From the NCBI GenBank assembly GCA_035578175.1, contig JAQMRL010000006.1, forward strand, positions 34,217,893-34,281,892: DNA of 64,000 nt. The letters run 5' to 3'. Below the pieces are notes generated by a model, which did not search any database, was not told the DNA's origin, and saw only the letters and a list, made by a program, of their open reading frames with translations. The translations under genes and the position numbers were made by a program. This document shows, piece by piece, positions 9,921 to 22,382 of the stretch (the first letter of the stretch is position 1; every line of letters begins with the position of its first letter). The stretch comes from Catonia carolina (taxonomy: Eukaryota; Arthropoda; Insecta; Hemiptera; Achilidae).

Positions 9921-11908
9921 GCGTGTCCCATGGAATTTGAACCATAGGGAAATAAAATTTATTTTCATTAGTTTGTTAATAATTTCTTCCCACAAATAAA
10001 TGAAGACTTGTTATTATCAGAAATGATTAGAAAATATTTATACCTCTTAAAAAGTATAAATTTTGATACATGTTAAGCTGTATTTTAGCTTAGATGCAGA
10101 AATACCTAAATTTGAGACCGTTTTCTATTTAAGTACTGTATATTTTATCAACTTTTCATATTGTAGCATATGTTTGGAATAATGGCAACATTCTGGCGTG
10201 GATATGCTAAGATAGATAGGTCGATTTACCTGCGATAAAATGTTTTTATTGTTAATAAAATATTGTCGCCTATGATGTTCAACTGCGCACTTGAATATAT
10301 AATAAGATAATGGAGGAAAACAAACCCAGAAAACGTAAAAGTGGGCAAAGAAATCAAAATAAAATGCCTGGGCTTTGCGGACGATCCAGCTCTCCTTGCG
10401 AACAACATAAAAGAAACAAGAACCCAATTAGAGTCCTTCGAGCAACTTTCGGAAAAGATCGGTCTGAGAATATCCTATAATAAAAGACGATCCTATTTTA
10501 AAAGACGAAAATCATGATCAGAGATTCACTCTGCATAAATTGCGTAATGGTTAACGAATACCAACTAGAACTTGTGGAAAAATTTAAATATCTCGGAGAA
10601 ATCATAACCAATTGTCTCAATGAACGGACCCATATGGCAAGAAAAAATGATTACACTCAAGCAATCTCTGATAACCAATCAAAACGTCTACAACAAGAAA
10701 TGTTTGTCAACCAGGGCTACACTAAGATACTACCAAACAGTGGTTCTCCCAGGGATCCACTATTCCAGCGAAACGTTATTCGGGCCATATCGCTTAAGAG
10801 ACACTGATAGAATTTAGAAAAAAGAAAGAAAAATACTTAGAAAGTGCATGAACAAAAGGCACATGGTGGAAGGACAGTGGCGGTTAATCCCAAACAAAGA
10901 AATCTACAAACTAATCCCGCCGCTAACAAATAACTTTAGAAAGAAAAGAATATCACTCTTAAGACACATACTCAGAGCCGAAAAGTCTAAACTTGTGAAC
11001 CGACTGATCAACCATTTTTGGAATAAGGTGTCGAGACTTAGGTGGCTGAAGGATGTACAGCGGGATGTGGAGGAACTTGGAATCGCTGAACAAGACCTGC
11101 TAACAAAATCAGCTAAGTACAATCAACTAGTCAAGACTAATATGGTAACATTCAAGCCAAAGACCAGAAGAGTGTACAACAGAGTGTTCACCGACGAAGA
11201 CCAGAAACAGAGATCGGAACGTTTAAGAAAATGTGAGCCAAACGAAAGGAAGCCACGCTTAGGAGAGCGCGCTTTTCAAAGAAATCAACACTGGAGCAGA
11301 CCTAAACTTGAACTAGAGTGATCCAATTGGTCTCAAAAGTAAAAAAAAAGTTGGAAACATTTTAAAAAAATTTAATTTTTTAATTTTTTGATTTTGACAA
11401 TTTGTTTTATCATGTAAGATTATTTACTTAAAAAATTGCTGTTTATTTTTTGGAAGCAAATTTAATATTATTTTAAATACCTAACATATTTCTTTCAGCA
11501 ACATTTAATTTTCAGAGACAGCTGATTGTTGCGATAATTTCAGATGCCAAACAAAATTGTAAAAATTAAAAAAAAACAAATAATTAATTGTTTATATAAT
11601 TTGCAATATTTTTTAATAATAAAAAAATTATACCGCAGATGGTTCGACCCACCTGTCTTTACATATATACATCAGAACGTTACCATTACTCCAAACATAC
11701 AATACGACAAGTTGATAAAATTTACAATAATTAAATAGAAAATTGTTACAAATTTATGTATCAAAATTGATAATTTTTAAAAGGCTAACCATTTGCTAAT
11801 GGTTCCTGTTTATAACAAGTCTTCATTTATTCGTGGGAAGAAAATATTAACAAACTAATGAAAATCAATCCTATTTCACTATACAGCCAATTTCATGGGA
11901 CACCCGGT
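9921..11908. mobile_element. Foldback TIR element (CCGGGTGTCCCATG ends) carrying a LINE insertion
   Basis: The outer ends read CCGCGTGTCCCATGGAATTT on the left and, as reverse complement, CCGGGTGTCCCATGAAATTG on the right. TA flanks both sides. The similarity between the arms extends for ~270 bp (left 9921-10260, right about 11640-11908) through ATTTTCATTAGTTTG, AATAAATGAAGAC and TTTTATCAACTT. A LINE occupies 10268-11350. The non-LINE centre at 11350-11640 matches the centre of a second copy at 22383-22960. It looks like a non-autonomous DNA transposon; the superfamily is not certain. Confidence 0.75.
10268..11350 (+). mobile_element. Non-LTR retrotransposon ORF2 fragment (RT palm to C-terminus)
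   Basis: Nested inside the foldback element. The translation shows KCLGFADDPALLAN around 10362-10403. FADD is the catalytic box of reverse transcriptase, although the residue after it is Pro where Leu is usual. Then come EKFKYLGEIITN, a TVVLPGIHYSSETL block and a 157-codon open frame at 10848-11321. That frame contains the RKKRISLLRHILRAE and WLKDVQRDVEELGI motifs. Frame changes near 10480-10510, 10620 and 10810 break the ORF. The 5' part (endonuclease and RT fingers) is missing. The 3' end is an A-rich tract at 11340-11350. It is related to the elements at 7386-7805 and 13940-14575. Confidence 0.85.
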
Positions 11909-12009
11909 ATTTATTAATGAAAAATAAGTGTAATTGTTAAATATAGCAACATTATTAATTGGTTGTGAAGATTTAGTTTATGTGGTAAATAAAGGGAAAT
12001 AAAACGGAA

Positions 12010-12105
12010 AATTGAAATCTGTACCACAGAGATAAAGGGTGTTACCTCCAATTTTGAAAAAATTGAGTTAAAACTACATTTACAATCAAAAAGAAAAAAA
12101 ATGGG
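12010..12105. repeat. Fragment of AAAGGGTGTTAACTCC MITE family
   Basis: ATCTGTACCACAGAGATAAA followed by GGGTGTTACCTCCAATTTTG matches one terminus of the inverted-repeat element at 26648-27165. Only one end is present. Confidence 0.5.
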
Positions 12106-12107
12106 TA

Positions 12108-12500
12108 TTGATAAGGAGACAGAAGGATCGCTTAAATGCGGTGGAGACGGATTTCCGGAGGTGGTGTGTCGCGGATCGATCGAATTCCGAAATTAGGAGA
12201 AGAATTGGCTTTCAAGGAAATATCATGGATACCATATCCCGGAAGCAGTTAAAATGGTTGGGCCATTTGCAGAGGATAGAGGATGATAGGTGGCCAAAAA
12301 GGGTATGGGAATGGAGACCAACCGGCAGAAGAAGGAGAACTAAGCTAGAAATGGCATGGTTGGATGGGATGCAGAAGGCAATGTCTTTGCGTGGCTCACC
12401 GATGGGGACTGTCGTGACAGAGAGAGGTAGTGCTTACGAAGCGAGATACGGCTGGGGCTGTAAATCCTGCATGAATATATATAAAATCAGAGAGAAATTA
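12108..12500 (+). mobile_element. Non-LTR retrotransposon ORF2 C-terminal fragment
   Basis: The open frame reads SNSEIRRRIGFQ, then KQLKWLGHLQRIEDDRWP, then WEWRPTGRRRRTK and WLDGMQKAMS. This order (IRxRxG, WxGHxxR, RPxGRR, WxDGxxKAM) is a well-known signature of the domain downstream of RT in arthropod LINEs. It belongs to a family distinct from the element at 10268. There is no RT core and it is truncated at the 5' end. Confidence 0.8.
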
Positions 12501-12529
12501 TCTAAATGTATACAATATTAACTCCTTCC

Positions 12530-13930
12530 TGCCGAACTTGCAAATTTAGAGCTCTAATATATAATAATTAGAGATCTAATAACCGTATTAAATTCGATTT
12601 TGTAGTTGATGTACAATACTTTTTGTAAAATCATTATTGAATGTGTTTTACTAATAGTCCTTGAATTTTTGTTGTATTTGATATTTTATTCATTTTACTA
12701 AACAGAACTGAATAAATTTTGAATTTTTTTAAGCGTTGTGTATAAAATGCAGCTTCTATATATAAGTAATACTACAGTAGGTAGGTATTTCACAAAAGTT
12801 TTCTTTTTATAAAAGCACCTTACATTGGAGTTACAACTAATGTAAAACGTGAAAAAGTGACAAAACACAGAAAGCGCTAAAGGTACTAAGTCCTGTTTGG
12901 GTGGGAAGGAGTACTATACAGCCCTGCTAAGAAAAAATGTAGTAGCTGAAAAGTTCTCGATTTTGAGTGTTATATGTATTCTTATGTTTTGGACCACCAG
13001 GCATCTAGTTAACTAACTAAAAAAACCATGTTAACCGGGTACTTAGATATCGAGGTATTCAGAGGCAGTATCTACATGTTTTTTCCAGGCTTACAAAGGA
13101 AAAGAGCAGTATTTATTACAGATACTAAGGGAAAAGGCAGTAGACTATCTGCACTGTAGTTGCTGCCTTCTTTCTTAGTATGCTACACATACTGTTTTTT
13201 ACTTAGTAGAATTTGATACTGAATTCATTTACTGCTTTGTATATCACTGTCGATTAGTCATAAAAGTTCATCGATTTTAAATTTAAGGCTGTACAATCTT
13301 AAATATTGACCTGTGGGCAAATTCTTGAATATGGATTTTTAAAAATATAATTTAAAAATATTGGGCGCCAGCTCTAGCAGTAGAGCATAAGAAAATTAAA
13401 TAAATAAAACTATGTTTCTTTGCATTCAGCTAAAACATTTAATGCATCAATTACGAACAAACTTATCGTTAAATTACCCTAATCTATTTTAAATATAGCC
13501 AACCTTTGTTTGCCGCGACTTTAATAAAACACAAAACTTAAAAACCTCTTAATATATTTGAAATAGTATTGACTTAAAAATAGATAACCAAAATAAACGA
13601 ACTGAAATCTTGACAACTAATCTTCACGCTTAGACAAAATAATTGTCCGCTTGTCACAATAAACAACGTTCAGATTCCGCACAGCAATAACATACGATAA
13701 GTAGGACTGACAGTCGACTGACTTGGAATACTCGCATTACAAAACTCATTACACAAGTCGAAAACTCGCTTTTATTTACTGAAACGATTATTGGACAGAC
13801 GCTCATAATTATCATTAGAGAATAAAATATGAATATACAAGACAGTCGTAAGACCAGTCTGGACTTAAGGAACATAACGTCATAAATCTCTCGGTTCTGT
13901 TAAACCGCAACAAATAATAAGATAGCAGGA
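12530..13930. other. AT-rich stretch, no gene seen
   Basis: No recognisable element or exon. The open frame at 13654-13875 overlaps the tail of the neighbouring LINE and has no domain. Confidence 0.45.
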
Positions 13931-13939
13931 AATTTTTTT

Positions 13940-14575
13940 GGATCACTTGAGCCAATTTCTGGGCACTCTCTTCTGGTTCGTTTTTTTTATTTTCCTCTGG
14001 TATTCTTTCATTCTGGCAGATCTCTTTTTGCCTTTCTGCTTCTGAAAAGATCACTTTCGTGCTTTCTCTTTTATCTACTTTTCCTTGGAATCTAACATTT
14101 TTATCTTTTAATAGTTTCAGTTGTTCGGTTTTATTTTCTAGATCTTCGAAGGTGATGCCTAATTTCTTCCATACCTTTCTTGATTTATGTTAACCATATC
14201 ACTTCTGTCTTTTTCTGGTAGCGTTTTCTGACTATTTGGTTTGTGATTCTATCTTTGGGTGTTCTAATTATATGTCCAAAAAAGGATATTCTCTTTTTCC
14301 TCATCGTTTCTATTACCGATTCGGTCTCCTGGTAGACCTGTTCATTTGGTAGTAATCTCCATTCTCCATCTACTTGGTGCTCTTTCCGATGCAGGTTCTA
14401 AGGATCCTCCTCTCAAGGTTTTGGATTTTATCTACTCTGTTTTCCTGGTTTAATTTAAATACACTTTTGCACCCATATGTTATCTTTGGTTGTACGACCG
14501 TTTTGTAGTGTTTTATTTTGGTTTTGATTAATAGGCATTTTTTATTTTCGGTGTTTTTTATACTAAGGAATTAAT
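13940..14575 (-). mobile_element. Non-LTR retrotransposon ORF2 C-terminal fragment, minus strand
   Basis: Read on the minus strand from 14575, the frames give IKHYKTVVQPKITYGC, RVDKIQNLERRILRT, RKKRISFFGHIIRTP, then FEDLENKTEQLKLL and RFQGKVDKR. The motif order and wording match the LINE at 10268-11350, so both belong to one family. Frameshifts divide it. The last part stays open to a charged tail near 13940. The RT catalytic box is not included. Confidence 0.8.
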
Positions 14576-14654
14576 AAAACAAAATACTATAGAGGGTAGT
14601 GCAATGTCCCTACTGCAACAAATATAACATATTACTTTAATGAGTTAATTTTAC

Positions 14655-14690
14655 AATAATAATAATAATAATTACACTTTATTTCAAAAA
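14655..14690. repeat. (AAT)n microsatellite
   Basis: A short AATAATAATAAT run that could be the simple-repeat tail of an old retroelement. Nothing recognisable precedes it directly. Confidence 0.6.
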
Positions 14691-15230
14691 AAGACAATTT
14701 TAACCTTAACATTTTTTATATAAATTTTGTACACACCAATCCTATTATACGTATCACTTATATTCATTTATAACCCTTCTCATCTTCTCCATTAGCAGCA
14801 ATTGCGAAACAGTTAAACGTAAAACAAAACAAAAATAAATAAATAAATAAAATGAAAAACTACATGATAATGAATACAAGGTAAACATTTATAGACAATA
14901 TCCTAACTGGCTGCTGAGAAAAATGGGTGAATGTTACCTTTGATCATATAGGCGTTTCGATTCCCCTTAAGTAGTGTTGAAGTGCAGTAGTTGCTCTGAC
15001 AGAGTCTTCGTTTACCAAAAATTGGCTACATTATCTATAAAGGTAGCCAGTGTTATATCTTGTGTTCGTGGTATTTATGACGTGAATAAAATGATAAAGG
15101 ATTTTGTAATACAGTAGCAGGAATTTTTAAGCGGTTTAGTCTTACAACCATAATCCATTTTTTAATTTTTCTGATGGAGACTTATAAGTAGGTTAAATTT
15201 TATAGAGATAACATCTGAATTATGATATTT

Positions 15231-15948
15231 TTACTTTCTCTTGCCTATTTATGAATAAGTTATACAGGAAGGAAAGTATTGTTTTCATGTTTATTTTTCG
15301 AAATCGAGTTATCACCGGATCTACACGTTTTCAGATCCCCTGAACCCAAAACAACATGTTTTTAGCGACTGATTTGTGTGTGTGACTATGTGTGGGTATG
15401 TGAACAGAATATCTCAAGAACGGAAGATCGTACGAAGTTGAAACTTAAACTTAAGTTAGATACCACTACCGGACTCGACACGAAAATTTTCATCAAAATC
15501 GATCAACCGGAAGTAGTAGTTTGTTCGTGTAATTTTTCACTTTTTTGCGATTTTCTCAAAAACGGCTGCTACGATTTTTTTTGTAAATCGACAAATTTAA
15601 TACTTTTTTATGCTCTACATGATAGAGTAAGCGCCATATCTGCTGAAACTCTTAGTAAGGTTGTTTATATAATCAAATTTATAGAAAATTAAAAGATCTA
15701 CAACTTTTATTTACAAAATTTTTCTCTACAGAGCCTAGTTTAGCGTGAAAGAGTGATGTTCCGTATTTTTAAGCCAAACTTAGGTTGATTTTCATTTCGC
15801 GTCTTTCACTCATGATTAAAATAATGTTATGTTTTTTGAGGTTAATTTATGTTTATTTCTAATGTTTTATTGCTAAATGTTAGATTATATTGTTCATTAT
15901 TTGCATTGGCAAAAGAAAGTCGTGTGAGTGTTTCACACCAGATTTTTT
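15231..15948 (+). mobile_element. Helentron-like (HINE-type) repeat, internally deleted
   Basis: It begins TTACTTTCTCTTGCC and ends with AAAAGAAAG, the hairpin GTGTGAGTGTTTCACAC and a T-rich terminus. About 200 bp in the middle is missing compared with the copy at 40451. The 104-codon frame at 15378-15692 is simply the repeat read through and is not a gene. Confidence 0.8.
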
Positions 15949-15949
15949 T

Positions 15950-17050
15950 TTTTGTATGAACATTATTATCAGATTCTGTCTAACATCCTTTAACAAAACA
16001 TCTTTAATACCTTAGATAAAAAGGGCTATCACAACATTTATAATAAAGGCTCTCAACGGAGCTGCCAGTTTTGAAACAATATCTTGAGTAAAGGAAAGGA
16101 TTACAATGTTGAGATGTGGGTTGAGGGAAGAGAAGTTTCAGAAAGCACAAGTATGTTTAGCGCGTTCTTCTCATAGATGCCTGGGGAAGAAGTTTGCCTT
16201 TACTGTTTTCGAGAATAAACATTTTGTATATGTTACGAGGAAATGTTAGCGTTTGTTACATGAGATGGTAAATAAGGAAAGTAGATACGGATTATAAAGG
16301 AATAGAAAGAGATCGTAATTGAACCTGGGGAATACAACAAGTATGTGATAATAAGTACAACGTACAAACTTGGAAGGAAAGGAATTTTGCTACCAGAAAC
16401 TCAACTTACGGAATTTGCCCTGTGCTTTCTGGTAGGTGGTAACATACACTTCACTCACTCTGCATTCTTCTATATCTCTCATATGCTAGCCGAAAAGACA
16501 TTCAAAGCTGTTATTTAAGGAATTCTCTACATGATGATTAAATTTGTACATTCATCCTTTGTAGAAGTAGCAAAAAGGGTAAACGTATAAAGCAAAAACT
16601 TACCATTGCAGGGTGAAACGAATTTTTATTAATGTTGCCCTAATTTTATACGAGGTAGACTTCGTTACTTTTTGTAAAAAAGATATGTTAATGTCACATT
16701 ATTTAACTTTTTTTAATTTGAGTTTTTAGTGTTTTAAAATCATTTTTATTTCTTTCTGAGTGACGTAAGTTCAAATGTAACCACACTTTTTTATTTGTTG
16801 ACAGAACGACTGAACAAATTTTAACGTAATTCTATATAAAGGTTAATTTTAGAGTGTACCTACCCCAGAGCAATTTCGTTATATATTTCTTTCTGTATAA
16901 TAAAGAAATAAAAAAATTTAAGTACCCTTCTAGTAGTCTGTAACGTTATATTACAATTTGTTACAAATAAATAAAAAATTGTCAAAGGATTTGAAAAATA
17001 TTAGATTAATCTTTTTAATATTTCTTCGTTCGACGTGACAATAAAGATTT
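15950..17050. other. AT-rich stretch, no gene seen
   Basis: A slightly GC-richer part at 16040-16500 has no usable frame. No element ends were recognised. Confidence 0.45.
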
Positions 17051-17054
17051 ATTT

Positions 17055-17275
17055 AATTTTAATTCCTAATGTGTGTACGTTACAATCTGTTAAATTTAAG
17101 AACAATCCGCAACCCCATGACCCAATGTGATGAGGATGATGGTACGACGTGTAAATGAGGTGTAGTCTTGTACAAACTCATGAGAAGGTATGGTTACTTT
17201 AAACCCAACCTCAAAGTACACCGGTAACCATTGTCTAGTATTCAAATCCGTATAAAAGTAACTACTTTCACTAGG
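17055..17275 (-). repeat. CACCGGTAAC interspersed repeat, copy 2
   Basis: Collinear with 9480-9705: CCTAATGTGTGTACGTTACA, then GATGAGGATGATG, then AAGTACACCGGTAACC, then GTATTCAAATCCGTAT. Confidence 0.65.
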
Positions 17276-17393
17276 ATTTTAAACACGGAACCTATTTTTT
17301 GTTTAAGCTTTTAATTGAAAATTCTGTAAGTTATCTGTTATTACAACAATACAACAATTCCTAAATATGACGGTAAATTCCTAAATAATCCAC

Positions 17394-17490
17394 CGGGTTG
17401 GTCTAGAGGTAAAGTCGTCGCCGCAAGTCAGTAGTTAAACAGCTAATTTTCGGAGACGAAGGTTCCTGGTTCAAATCCTAGTATACTGTG
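17394..17490 (+). repeat. tRNA-like pol III promoter (decayed tRNA or SINE head)
   Basis: An A-box-like GGTTGGTCTAGAGGTAAA and a B-box-like GGTTCAAATCCTAG are about 60 bp apart, with a long spacer. The acceptor arms do not pair, so this is not a functional tRNA gene. Confidence 0.45.
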
Positions 17491-17999
17491 GACAATTAGA
17501 ACTGGCACAAATCTTGCTCTACGTCTACGTGTACACACAGTTCCTCATAAAGCATATCCATAACCTATTCTTTCAACAAGGTCTACAAATGTTAATGTAC
17601 GCAAATGCCTACAACCTTATTTCAATCGGCAAACATACAAATAATTATTTCATTTTAAAATATGTATTCAATTTGTCCCAGTTGAAATTTAAATTATAAA
17701 TTACGATAACCAAACTGCAAAAACTCACTAAACTATACTCTACAGACGCACGTAACTAATTAAACAAATTGGTCCGAATAAATTATAATGAACAGAACTC
17801 ATATATGAAAACAAAATATTAGTCACATCATTATGTGGGACAGATTATTATTAATAACAACAGTGAAAACAAAGCATAGTGAACGTGCGTGAGTCGCACA
17901 TTACAGTAGCGATTGTATACTTTTTTTATTGTACCGTCGTTGTATGGCAAAAGGCGAAGAGTGAAGTAGATAAACATCGAAGCTGCTCGTGCCAATTCA

Positions 18000-18262
18000 A
18001 ATTTTCCAAGGTATGAAGGTAGATACGTTTATACGGATTTGAATACTAGACAGTAGTTACCGGTGTACTTTAATGGTTCGGGTTAAATTAACCATACTCT
18101 GTCAGGAATAGTCGGCCTGGGTCTGTACAAGGCTACATTTCATTTAGCCTAGACGTCATACATATAATTTTCATGTCATTGGATCATGGGTTGCTTATTG
18201 TTCTGAATTGAACAGATTGCAACGTACACACATTAGGAATAAAAAAAATTCTAAATAAAACT
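18000..18262 (+). repeat. CACCGGTAAC interspersed repeat, copy 3 (inverted)
   Basis: Reverse orientation relative to copies 1 and 2. It runs GATTTGAATACTAGACAG, GTTACCGGTGTACTTT, then ACGTACACACATTAGGAATA and an A-rich tail. The tail suggests this is the transcribed orientation. Confidence 0.65.
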
Positions 18263-18289
18263 TTAATTACTTGCTGGAGCTTATAGCCA

Positions 18290-18530
18290 ACACTACGTCC
18301 TATAATTGGCCATCCCTTGGCCCAAGATCCCTTGGCCCGAGGCGTTTTAAACGTCTGTGCTGAGTATTCGGTATCGCCCTAGTGTGCATGTTTTGTATGA
18401 GAAGGTTGTCATGTAATTCAAATATGTCGTGCATCGTCTTGTATAGTTGTTTCGCGACGTCATTGACGTGTGTGATTTGTAAGTCTCTTTGCAACATTAA
18501 ATTTGTGACGAAAAAGAACCATTGGGTTAT
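18290..18530 (-). mobile_element. Jockey-like LINE ORF2 C-terminus
   Basis: The minus-strand frame reads QRDLQITHVNDVAKQLY, then HDNLLIQNM, then RRLKRLGPRDL. The pattern of DLxIxxVxxxI, a HxNxL motif and a terminal PRRLKRxxPRDL is the usual end of ORF2 in Jockey-clade LINEs. The final codons show a short repeat of the LGPRD unit. Only the last ~70 codons survive. Confidence 0.7.
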
Positions 18531-18763
18531 CCCTCGTAGAATCTTTTTTTAAATTGCTTGTATACGTCCCTAATTGCTTGTAATCGGAACCTAAAAATTT
18601 AAATAAGAATGAAATTTAAATTGGATAGATTCAATAATGCTTATAATTCATGCATTTTAGTATTAATAACTGCATCGGAAATTTTACCAAAAATCTTCCT
18701 ACAGTGTCTCCCTTTTATATTAATTAAAATTTCCAAATCAGCAAAAGCATCGTAGCGTATTAA

Positions 18764-19457
18764 GGGGAGACTGTACCTTGTATCTTGAAATGAACTTGAA
18801 TAACTTGAAATAAAACTTTACACACCTAATCGTTGTCGAGTTTCTCTAACTACTGACATTTTTTCAGTTTAATCTGTTGAAGCAGAAAATTGAAAACAAA
18901 ATAATGAAAATAACATAAAACTTTTACAAATGTTTTTCTGCAATTTTTTTATATTGCTAATTTTTGGAGCATCTGAGGAAGTTATAACAATGAGGATATG
19001 CGTACATGTACAAGATGAATAGCTGGTAAAAATTTCAGCCTTCTAGGTTTAATGGTTTCTGAGAAAAATGTACCTAAATTTTAAAATCTAAATATACGAG
19101 AACAGGCAAAAACAAAAAGGCACAAATCAAAAATAAGGTGTACACAAACAAATAAATTTCCCATCAACAGTTGGTTAGAAATCTGAACCAACAGCTGAGA
19201 ATATTTTTAAAAATAACGCAGATATTTTAAAAACTAAAATTCCCTTTGCTCTAAAGCGCTCAGTATAAAATTCTTGAAAATATTCGTTCTTGGTGACATG
19301 ATAATTTTTCTGGGTAAACCTGCTAAAAACTTAATTTTTCCATTAAAATAATTTTTTGACGTAATTTAATGGTTTTCTGGTAGATCTAGGTCTGAACTAT
19401 TGAAACATAAAAAACCAGAGATAGAAATTTTCAGTAAAATCATCATACAGGATCACC
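18764..19457. mobile_element. TTAA-flanked MITE
   Basis: TTAA stands at 18760-18763 and again at 19458-19461. The inner ends are GGGGAGACTGTACC and, as reverse complement of the right, GGTGATCCTGTATG, which agree at most positions. TTAA target duplication is diagnostic of piggyBac-like transposition. The interior has no transposase. Confidence 0.5.
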
Positions 19458-19461
19458 TTAA

Positions 19462-20360
19462 ACACAAAAGAACAAAATCAAAATCTCAAAACTGGATTTC
19501 TGCGTAAATAATTTGTGTGAAATTAAAACAACATAATTTGTAAACCGCAAAATTCATATCTTTTTCACTTGTTTTTACTATTGTAGTAAACTAAGTTACA
19601 AATAAACCACTGTAAAATTTTAAATTTCAAAAAAAATTATCTAACGTATTTAATTGTTTAGGTGCTTACTGTCGTTTAACGAATCGAAGTTCTCTGTTCC
19701 ATTATGAATTTTGTTATTATATTCATTTTCGGTAAAAGATCAAAGGATAACACGTGCTTGTATGAGAAACTTCCATAAGAATTAGTCTATTGTATTACAA
19801 TTTACTAATGAAGTATTGTGCTTCCAACAGCTACCGAAATAGACAAATAAATGAAAATTTGTGGCAGTCAACCATGAAAATTGTTGACCTTCTTTGAATA
19901 CATTTTCTATGGAAGACTCAGTACGTGAAGATTTTCCGCCTTGTTATCGACGTTCTGGTACCTTTCTTCTTTCTATTACCAAAGATAATTTACGGATTTT
20001 AGAATAAGAAACCATAATATTGTAATTCAAAACCTGCTGTAGGTAACATTACCGTAAAGTTATGTCGAATATACTTTTTATATTGTTAAGTGTATTTAAA
20101 GAATACAATAAGTAACTTTGAAATTTTCTGGAACATTGTTTTTGTACACCAAATTCTTGAAATTCTTCCACAGTATTCTTTGTTCTTCCGTCACTCTCAA
20201 ATCGGTGCATTATGTTTACATGGAAGCCAAAAGTTCATTATTTGTGATCCATTTTGAGTCTTAAAATTGTATTAAATAAACACTAAGTTTTTATCAGAAT
20301 TCGAAATTTCCATAATAGCCTATTATCTCATTACCGTAACACTTGAAGAAAAATAATCTG
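19462..20360. other. AT-rich stretch, no gene seen
   Basis: No coding or repeat signature was recognised until the Helitron-like terminus at about 20365. Confidence 0.45.
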
Positions 20361-20364
20361 AAAC

Positions 20365-20411
20365 CGTTCTCATCGGTGGTAACCTAAAGCGAAGCGAGCG
20401 GGGTTTGCTAG
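20365..20411 (+). mobile_element. Candidate Helitron 3' terminus
   Basis: GGTAACCTAAAGCGAAGCGA leads into GCGGGGTTTGCTAG followed by T. A GC-rich, imperfectly self-complementary stretch a few bases before a terminal CTAG, with T following, is the canonical Helitron end. The 5' TC end was not located. Confidence 0.45.
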
Positions 20412-20533
20412 TTGACAAATAAATGCCGTTCACTCTAATTATTTATCTCAATGACGAGTACTTTTGTTATAAAGTTTATTTACTAAATTTTTTCAAATAC
20501 GAGAAACGTCTAAATAATATATTTTCAGGATTT

Positions 20534-21465
20534 TTTTACTTTCTCTTGCGTATATGAATGTAACTATAGAAAGGAAAGTATCGTTTTCATGTCGATTCTT
20601 CGATTTCGAGTTTTCACCTGATATACACGTTTTCAGTCCCCCTGAGCCAAAAACATGTTTTTAGCGATTAGTCTGAGTGAGTATGTGTGTGGTGTGTGAA
20701 ATTATATCAAGAAAGGAACATTGTACGAAGTTGAAACTTAAAACTTTAGTTAGGTATTATTAGAAGACCCGATACGAACATTTTCATCGAAATCGGTGAA
20801 CCGGAAATAGTAGTTTATTCGTGTCATTTTTAACATTTTTGCGACTTTCTCATAAACGGCTCTTACGATTATTATAAAAATCCCCTCATTTACTAACCAT
20901 TTTATGTTCTACAAATAAGGATAGGTGCCATATCTGCTGAAATTCTTGGGGAAGCTGTTCTCTCGTAGAAAGAAAGGATTTTTAAGATTGCGGCCTTAAA
21001 ATGTATTTTAGGGCAAAAGCGGATATAATTAAAATTGTAGGAAAATTGAAAATCTATAACTTTTTTTTTAATAACGCTTAGTTTAGTGGTAATTAGTGCT
21101 TATCTGTTTTCTTTCATTAAATTGTAATAAATGGATTTTTTAAGATTTCGGCCATAGTATCCATTTTACGACTAAAATTCATATAATCAAATTCATAAGA
21201 AAATTAAGAGATCTACAACTTTTATTTCCAGTATTTTTTTTCTCTACAGAGCCAAGTTTAGCGTCAAAGAGTGATTTTCAGTGTTATTAAGCCAAACTAA
21301 GGTTGGTTTTCATTTTGCATCATTTACTCATGATTAAAATTAGGTTATGTTCTTTGATGTTAATTTTTTTGTTTATTTCTAATATTTTATTACTAATCTT
21401 AAGTTATATTGTACATTAATTGAATTGGCAAGCGAAGTAGTGTGAGTGTTTCACAAAAGATTTTT
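20534..21465 (+). mobile_element. Helentron-like (HINE-type) repeat, full length
   Basis: It starts TTACTTTCTCTTGCG. It passes the (TG)-rich GTATGTGTGTGG segment and the characteristic ATCTGCTGAAATTCTTGG block. It ends with GGCAAGCGAAG, a partly mutated hairpin (GTGTGAGTGTTTCACAAA) and ATTTTT. Confidence 0.85.
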
Positions 21466-21469
21466 AAAT

Positions 21470-21640
21470 TTATTTAAAGTCATTTTAATTACTTTATCAT
21501 TTGTTATTAGGAAATAGTATCAATGTATTTAAATTTCTAGACGTTCACCGGGAACCAAACTCGGGAACGTCTGTTTTACAAATCTCCGCAGTCGAGGTCC
21601 CCCTATCGATACTACGCCACGGACGCGACCATGAAGGTTA
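21470..21640 (-). repeat. tRNA-derived SINE
   Basis: Read on the minus strand there is an A-box-like GTCCGTGGCGTAGTATCGA and a B-box-like GAGTTTGGTTCCCGG. An AT-rich body follows, ending at TTTATTTAAAGTC. That end is shared with the tail of other tRNA-headed SINEs here (30265, 47127). Confidence 0.55.
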
Positions 21641-22382
21641 TTAGTCAAAAATAGATCAACGCTTTACGAATAGAAACAGGTTAATATATAATTCCTTCAA
21701 GAAAGCTCTTAGTAACTTTTCTTATAACTCATTGTAATGCACAATTTCTGTCAAGAAAATCATTAGACAAACTCCTTTAATTTGAATTTAAATGAAATTG
21801 AAATTTTTAATATAAGTCTAGACTGAACATTATGTTTTTCGGAAACTATTAAGTCTGAAGGGTGAAGGCTTTTTTTATCTTACTTCAACATACTCTTTCA
21901 ATTTGCTTTTAGAGGTAGAGAAACGAAAAGAAAAAGAGAAGTAGGGTAAATTAATCAAAGATACAGACACAACTAAAACAACTTGGTTCATAATATATAG
22001 AAAAAAACAAATTTGAAATTTCTATTACACTTTATTATTAGAAAGAATCCATTACCAAAAACAATAAATATTTTCAGCTGTTCATTTTATTTATGTTTGT
22101 TTTGATAATTTATTATTACCTACGTTTTTAAGTAGATTTCTACAAGTACTTCAAATTAAATTTGTACTGAAATTTATTTGTATTTCATTATGTTCATCTC
22201 TGTTTTGTTTTAAAAATTTAATAAAATATTCTAAGAAATTTTTCACCATATTTATTTGAACTATATAGTCAATATTATTATACAAATAATATACAATATT
22301 TGTATTACAAATATTAGGTCTGGATGTGACATACGTACTAAAATTATTTCAGTGTTTTTTTTTCAAATTCATTAAATATATA

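Noticed and set aside
15378..15692. 104-codon plus-strand open frame
   Set aside because: It lies wholly inside a Helentron-like copy, and equivalent frames in other copies are broken at different places; it is read-through of a non-coding repeat.
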